Shown here in pieces: positions 58,400-64,000 of a stretch of 64,000 nt of DNA. The first letter of the stretch is position 1. Every line of letters starts with the position of its first letter. The notes under the pieces were generated by a model, which had not been told where the DNA came from, did no database searches, and saw nothing but the letters and a program-made list of their open reading frames with translations. Origin of the DNA: Aureobasidium sp. EXF-3400 (lineage: Eukaryota; Ascomycota; Dothideomycetes; Dothideales; Saccotheciaceae); the NCBI GenBank assembly GCA_024195585.1, contig SWBL01000007.1:299735-363734 (forward strand). The letters are read 5' to 3'. The position numbers and the translations under genes are program-made.

Positions 58400-61300
58400 A
58401 TCTAGCTCTAATTAAAACTCTCGATTATAGTCTACGTTAAAGGTAGTAAGTAAAGTAAAGATTATAGTTAAGAATGCTAATAACTAGTTATAGTATAAAG
58501 AGAAGTATAAGCTACTTATCTATAAGTATTATTAGTATACTCTATAAAATCTTAGTAATCATCTTTATATATATTATAGTAGAAGTATAAAAGAAAAATC
58601 TGCTATTATTAAAAAGTTCGCTAGTCTATATACTCTTTAGCTATTAGAAGTATAATTACTGCTACTACTTAAAAAGCTAATTAAGTCGCTTAGTAAGCTA
58701 TAAGACATATACATCTATAATAAAGAAGAGTATAGATTTATTATAGTTAGTTAAGATAAGATCTAAAAGCACTATAATTAAATATATAAGTAGCAGTTAA
58801 TAAAAGAAGATTAGAAGCATTAGCATTATATCTACGTATAAATATTCTTTTTAAACGGTAGCTAGTAATAATACTTTACTATCGACTATAATAACCCTAA
58901 CGCTATAGAAGGTATAGCTATCTTACGTAACACTTAAGAAGATGCTATTAGTATAGAACAATAGTATAATCTTAATATTTCTTAAGTACTAGAAGAATAG
59001 AACGTAGTAAGAATATAGCATAATAAAGAGCTTAAGGTTATTAATAGAAATATCGTAAAGATAGATTACTTACTATAGTCTAAGCGTACTAGATATTTAT
59101 AGTATCTTATAGAAAGTAACTTTAAACATCTCTTATATATAGGTTAGCTTACTAATAGAGATAAACGAGAACTATAGCATATCTTAAGACTTATTAAGTC
59201 GCTAGTTAAGAAATGTGTCGCTAGTCTACTAACACTCGATTAGGAAACCTAAAGATAGCTTAGAAGCGTAAAAAGGTCTAAGCCCGATATTAGACCGCTT
59301 ATAAGGCTATAAAATCCCGATTCTTAGCTTTAATATGCTAGCTACTAGAAAAGATTTATCTGCTATATCTTAAGGATTATATAAAGTTAGAACGAGCATA
59401 ATAGTAGAGACGATATCTAAGTATATAAATAGGAATATAATTAGTAGAATCGAAGCTAAGAAGTATTAGATGCTAGCTCTAGTAGCGATAAGGATAATAG
59501 TAATACTAGAAGCGCTAATAATTCTAATAGTAACGATAGCTTAGATAGTAACAATTCTATTAATACTAACATATAAAACGAATAGGAACAAAGAGATAGA
59601 ATAGTAGTTAACTATATAGTAGACGCTTACTAATTATTCCTATAGATAGATAAGTAAAGGACTCTTACTAAAGAGCTCTAAAACTTAATAGAGATGCTAT
59701 ATATCGACGATAGTATAAGGATAGACACTTTACTAAAGCTTATTAAGTCTTTTATCTTTACTACTATCTAGAGAGACGTCTTTAGTAGTAGACTGCTACA
59801 TTTTATAGCCGTACTCTATATTAATAAGAAGATAGGTTAACTCTATAATGCTAACCGCTTTTTATTTATACTTATAGGTGTTATTTATTATATATAAGTC
59901 TTTATAGTTAAGGTAATACTTTCGTTAGTAGAATAAGACTATTAGAGTAAGGATAACGATAAGAAATTTCTTAAGACGTAAGAGCGTTATCTAGCCGATA
60001 GTAGCTATAGTCTAATAAGTAAGATATTAAGTCTTCTAGCTTATAGCAAACTTATCGTATAAGATTATAGAAATTAAGGCGTAGTTCTCTAGGATAGTAG
60101 CAATAAAAACGTATTACTTTATAGCTATAAGATACCTATTACTTAGTTTAGGTTAATAGTAACTAGTATTATAATAGACGTAGAGAACATCTTATAGAGT
60201 AAGGTTATATAGAGTAATAACGACGTAGATAGGTTTAGTATGCTATTAAACAATCTAGAAGACAATCTAACTTAGATAAAGCGTAGAGTGTTATTCTTAA
60301 ATAATAGTAAGAATAGGCTTAAAGATAAGCGAGAAGTTATACTAGGCTATATAGAGAATTATAAAAACGGACGAAAACTACGTAGTTAAATAGGAGACTA
60401 GTAGCTTCGATATATATAATAATAGCTTCGCTACGTTAATAAATTCTAGGAGCTACTACTATTATACGTATATATTACTATAGGTTAACTAGTATAAGGA
60501 ACTAAAATAATAAGCGTACGATTTAAGAATAGCTTTATATAAGACTATAATATATACATTATTTATAGATAGGTTGCTATAATTATAAGATATTATAAAT
60601 CGTAGTTATAATAAGATAAACCGAAAATTATACTACGCTTTCTTCTATATAGGGTAGTATAGCTACTAGTCGTATATCTTACTTACGTATAGCTATTATA
60701 AGAATATCTCTTAGTTATAAGTAAAGGTAGTAGCTAGACTAAGTATATCTAGAGCGATTAGAATAGCACTTAGGAAATAGACTGCTTAACCTAGATTATC
60801 GCTTATAAGATATAGAAGCGACTAAAGGTTAGACTAACAATATATAACTATAGACACTTAGCTATTATAATTAGCTATATTATAGTTAGTAAACAATTTA
60901 TATATAGCTATATAGATAAGATTAGGGAGGTAGAAGCTCCTAAACTAGATATAGATAACCTACTTAAGATATCTACTAGCTATAGAGGTAAGATAGGAGG
61001 TAATTAATATAGCGTCTTAGTCGATGTTATTAAGTATATAAACGATCGATCGATTAATACGTTTAGGCTACTTAGTAAGAAATAGTATAAGTTTCTTAGT
61101 CTAGATAGCTTTAATATAAGTAAAGGATAAAAGTATATAAGAGAAATGTCTCTACTAAGCAGTTAATAGAACACTTAACTTACTATAGTAGGTCTAGTAG
61201 TAGAAGGCGATAATATAGGGTATATAAGTAACTAGGTATCGACTTTAGCTTAATTCGACGCTACTTTAAGGTATTAATAATAAGGACAATTAGAAAATAC

Positions 61301-63600
61301 TTAAGTAGATATATAAGAGGAATTATAGTTCTTTAGATAAAGTAGTTAAGTTATATAGTCTATTAATAGCACTAAGAGAAGAGTAGTAACGCTAGAATTG
61401 CTTAGTAATACGTTATACCTAACTAAGAGTTAAGTGCAAATAGTAATATAGAAGGCTCTTAGACTAGGAGATAGAGATAAAGTATTATATAGGTTAAAGG
61501 TATAGCGTATAGCAATATAGTTAATACTATATAACAATTAGATAATACCGCTTATTATTATTCTTTTAACTAGAGGTAGTAAGAGTCTATTATTTATAGT
61601 ACTAGTATATCTTAAGAACGTAGGAGTAACTATAGTTATAGTTCTATTCTAAGCTTTAATTAATAAACTAGTTAGTATAGTAAAGAAGGCTAGTATTAAT
61701 AGTATAGAGTAGCACCTAGAGCTTATAGATCTAGTAACACTAGTTTTCGTTAGCGTAGATAGGATTATTAGTAGCGGTTTCTTAAGCTATATAGAGCTCT
61801 TATATAGTAAAGGCTTACTCTAGCGCGTATTTATAAATAAATATTATCTAACATTTACTATAAGTAACTAGCAGCTAAAGCTTATAGCAGTTTGCTATAT
61901 ATAAGGCTTATAAGTACTACTTATTATGCTTACTATAACGCTACTACTAATGTTAGTATTTAAATTAGAAGTTAGCATAGCTTATTAAATAGTTACCTAA
62001 TATATTTAGGCTATAATAACCTAACTATAAACACGCTATATTATAGAGATATATAGGTAAAGTAAGCTAGAAGAGATAACAATTAGGACTTATAAACGTA
62101 TATAGAAATATATTAGATGTAATAAGGGCGTAATCTACTACTATAGCATTAATTAGTATAAAGATATAGTAAAAGAGCTTAGTTATGCTTACTATTATAG
62201 AGGTTCGATTAATAATAAAGATAAGCTTACTATATAGATAGAAATAGAAGGACTTATTATAGCTATATCTACGCTTAGTACTAGAGTTAACTTTCTTAGA
62301 ATTATTTTTATCTTATATATAGATCTACTATATAGAATAATCGATTACGCTTAAGAGTCTAGTAGAGTAGGCTAAGCTAGCAAAGAAGTAGACTCTATTA
62401 TTATTATCGAATAAGGTAAGGTTAAAAGCATAAAATAAGCTAGCTAGATCTATAAACTAGATAAAGAGATTATAGCTAAGTTTATAATAACGTATAAGTA
62501 TAGGTAATAGGTTATAAGTAGGTATCTAGATAGAAAGATTATCGAGTATAGTATAAGAGATATAGTATAGTATAATCGCTATAGTAAAGGACTAGAAGCT
62601 CTAAAACGCTTATATAAGAAGAATAGTAAAGAGCGTAAGACTATTAAGAAGATACTAGATAATCTTACTAATAGCTATACTTTATGCTAGATGCTAGTAG
62701 TAATATAAAACTAAGAGTATAAAGGTAATAACGATCTCTAGACTTATAGCGTATAGGACTATATAATTTAATAGCTAAACGATAGTAAACTTAGACTTAG
62801 CAAAAACAAATATAATAAGTTCTAATAAGCAATTCGCTATAAGAAGAGCACTTATAGTTATTATAAGTATAGTATTAGTTAACGACTTTATAATACTAGG
62901 TAAGATAGATAAAGCGCGTATTAATAGCTAAATATAGCGATACTACTCTTATATAGAGTTATAGAGATATAGAACGGAATAATAGTCTTATAGCATCTTA
63001 GATTTACTAGCATATAAGGAGACTAGGTAGCGTACGCAAAATAGCTTAGATTATAATACCGACGATAGATCTAGAACGAAGTTATAAGTAATATAATAGC
63101 AATATTAATTAAGCTTATAGTTAGTTTAACTATAAGAGGTCTACATCCGCTTTAATAATATATACCTAATATAGAGGAGAACTATAATATAGTAGATATT
63201 ATAGCTAAAAACAGTAGTAGAGAAGAAGAAGAAGAGGAAGAGAAAAAGGAAGAGGAAGAGGAAGAGGAAGAGGAAGTAGAAGTAGAAGTAGAAGAAGATC
63301 TAGATAACGTTAGAGATAAGAGAATATAAGAGAGCGAAGATAGTAGAGTATAAGAGCGATTATAAATGCGTATACTATAGTTAAAGTAGATAAGTAGACT
63401 TAAGAAGGTATAAGAGTTTACGTAAAAGCTCGAGAAATAGATAGTATGCTATCCGATCTATAAGGCAGTAGATAAGCAAAAAGAAAGAGATTATAGATAG
63501 GATAAATGCAAGAAATATAGTGCTTTAATAGGAGACTTAAAGTTCTAGCTTAGAGGTATAGAGACGATAAGACTATATAGATATAGCAGTAAGAATAATA
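58400..63600 (+). pseudogene. RIP-killed RecQ-type helicase gene, telomere-linked helicase (TLH) class
   Basis: One frame (codons starting at positions divisible by 3) can be followed from about 58.8 to 62.4 kb with only transition-type damage and stop codons, no frameshift. It reads as a RecQ-type helicase with G-to-A or C-to-T changes. Walker A is at 61569..61586 (TRGSKS, from a TGGGKS-like motif), followed by LLF. The DECH box is at 61836..61847 (now NKYY) in the context VFI-LTFT. A GLIIA-S-L-T-VNF block is at 62250..62294, and motif VI, QESGRAGR-like, at 62352..62372 (now stop-ESSRVG). The N-terminal part (FTIDYNNPNAIEG near 58.87 kb, RHLAIIIS near 60.85 kb) and a Cys-poor remnant tail after the helicase fit the telomere-linked helicases of fungi. 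Gene ends are approximate; a Glu/Val-rich stretch near 63.2-63.3 kb may belong to the tail. Not functional. Confidence 0.75.
63214..63300 (+). repeat. GAA/GAG-rich simple repeat
   Basis: Purine run made of GAAGAG, GAGGAA and GTAGAA units. In the frame of the helicase fossil it could encode a Glu/Val-rich stretch. Its purine nature (no CpA or TpG) explains why RIP left it untouched. Confidence 0.6.
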
Positions 63601-63900
63601 GATACGAGTGCTATTGTTTGCTAGAATAGGTATATAGGGAAGGAGAGATAGAAGGTAGATGCCGATAAGAAGGGGTAGTTAGGAGGGTAGCGTTATACTT
63701 ACTTTTCTGTAGACCGATAGAGGTGTAAGCGTAGGTAAATAGTAATAGTCGATTTATAGGAATACGTAGAGAAAGGCAAGATAAGGGGCTAGAGAGAGGT
63801 AAGGATAGAGTCTTAGACAGTCTAGCAGAGTTTCTACTCGTAGAAGAAGAGTAGAAAGGGGTAAGAGAGAGGAGGAGTATTAGAAGTAATGTAATATGCG

Positions 63901-64000
63901 AGCTAACAGCAGAACAAAAGGAGATGAGGGCTCGTCGGCTTTTCTTACTTTCTTCGCTCTAGTACGTGATTGGCTAGGATCTGTGGGGAAACTTCAAAAA
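63901..64000. other. End of window, ordinary composition
   Basis: About 100 bp after the AT-rich block with normal composition. Too short to interpret. Confidence 0.4.

Larger units (their letters stand above)
57351..63900. repeat. AT-rich RIP-mutated block
   Basis: Composition changes sharply near 57.35 kb to a TA/AT-dominated sequence with very few CA or TG dinucleotides and abundant TA. This is the result expected from repeat-induced point mutation (C-to-T at CpA on either strand) acting on a repeated element. No long intact reading frame exists. The block ends near 63.9 kb where ordinary sequence returns. RIP implies that this sequence was present in more than one copy when the mutations occurred. 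Its coding content is described in the next entry. Confidence 0.85.

Noticed and set aside
57351..63900. LTR retrotransposon as identity of the AT-rich block
   Set aside because: No terminal repeats seen and no reverse transcriptase or integrase motifs; RecQ helicase motifs are present instead. A neighbouring element fragment cannot be excluded.
1..64000. tRNA, rRNA genes or CRISPR arrays
   Set aside because: None noticed by eye; a covariance-model search would be needed to exclude tRNAs. CRISPR is not expected in a fungal nucleus.

Overview
This window is nuclear DNA of a filamentous ascomycete (Pezizomycotina; gene content fits Dothideomycetes best, but that is an inference). Genes carry short GT-AG introns of about 45-65 nt, usually with a CTRAC-type branch site. 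Many products are typical of moulds: Zn2Cys6 factors, DUF6594 and DUF7580 proteins, Kex2-processed secreted proteins and acyltransferase-3 enzymes. The last ~6.5 kb is extremely AT-rich with very few CpA/TpG dinucleotides, the footprint of repeat-induced point mutation (RIP).

Layout. 1.0-9 kb: a minus-strand trio of an alpha-glucoside/MAL-type sugar permease, a C2H2+Zn2Cys6 transcription factor and a GH127 beta-L-arabinofuranosidase-like enzyme, which looks like a plant-sugar utilisation locus. 9.5-17 kb: secreted or surface proteins (a Ser-rich cupredoxin, a Kex2-repeat precursor, a large PAN/apple-like secreted protein). 18.5-28.1 kb: an accessory island of non-self-recognition type, with a decayed CCCH/DUF6594 gene, a C2H2-ankyrin-TPR protein, a large DUF7580-like/subtilisin (S8) protease and, convergent with it, a gasdermin-like gene of the HET-Q1/RCD-1 family. 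In fungi, gasdermins are activated by proteolysis, and HET-Q2 is a subtilisin-like protease that cuts HET-Q1. The pair therefore looks like a complete two-component cell-death module and is the most exciting content here. 29.6-34.8 kb: an internally duplicated small membrane protein, an unknown multi-TM protein and an ATP-grasp enzyme.

35.4-44.8 kb: a cell-surface glycan locus, with a GT2 synthase resembling the fungal GT2 needed for hyphal growth on surfaces, placed between two acyltransferase-3 family membrane proteins. 45.5-55.6 kb: mostly housekeeping genes (histidine phosphatase, eIF3i/TIF34, trifunctional C1-THF synthase, a glycine-zipper protein, a ZIP metal transporter).

57.35-63.9 kb: RIP-mutated DNA. 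Read with RIP in mind, it still shows one uninterrupted frame (about 58.8-62.4 kb, only transition-type damage) of a RecQ-type helicase of the telomere-linked class, with degenerate Walker A, DECH and QESGRAGR motifs. A short telomere-like repeat lies just upstream. This suggests a subtelomeric or formerly subtelomeric end of the window. Splice sites were placed by eye using frame, consensus and family similarity; no database search was run.
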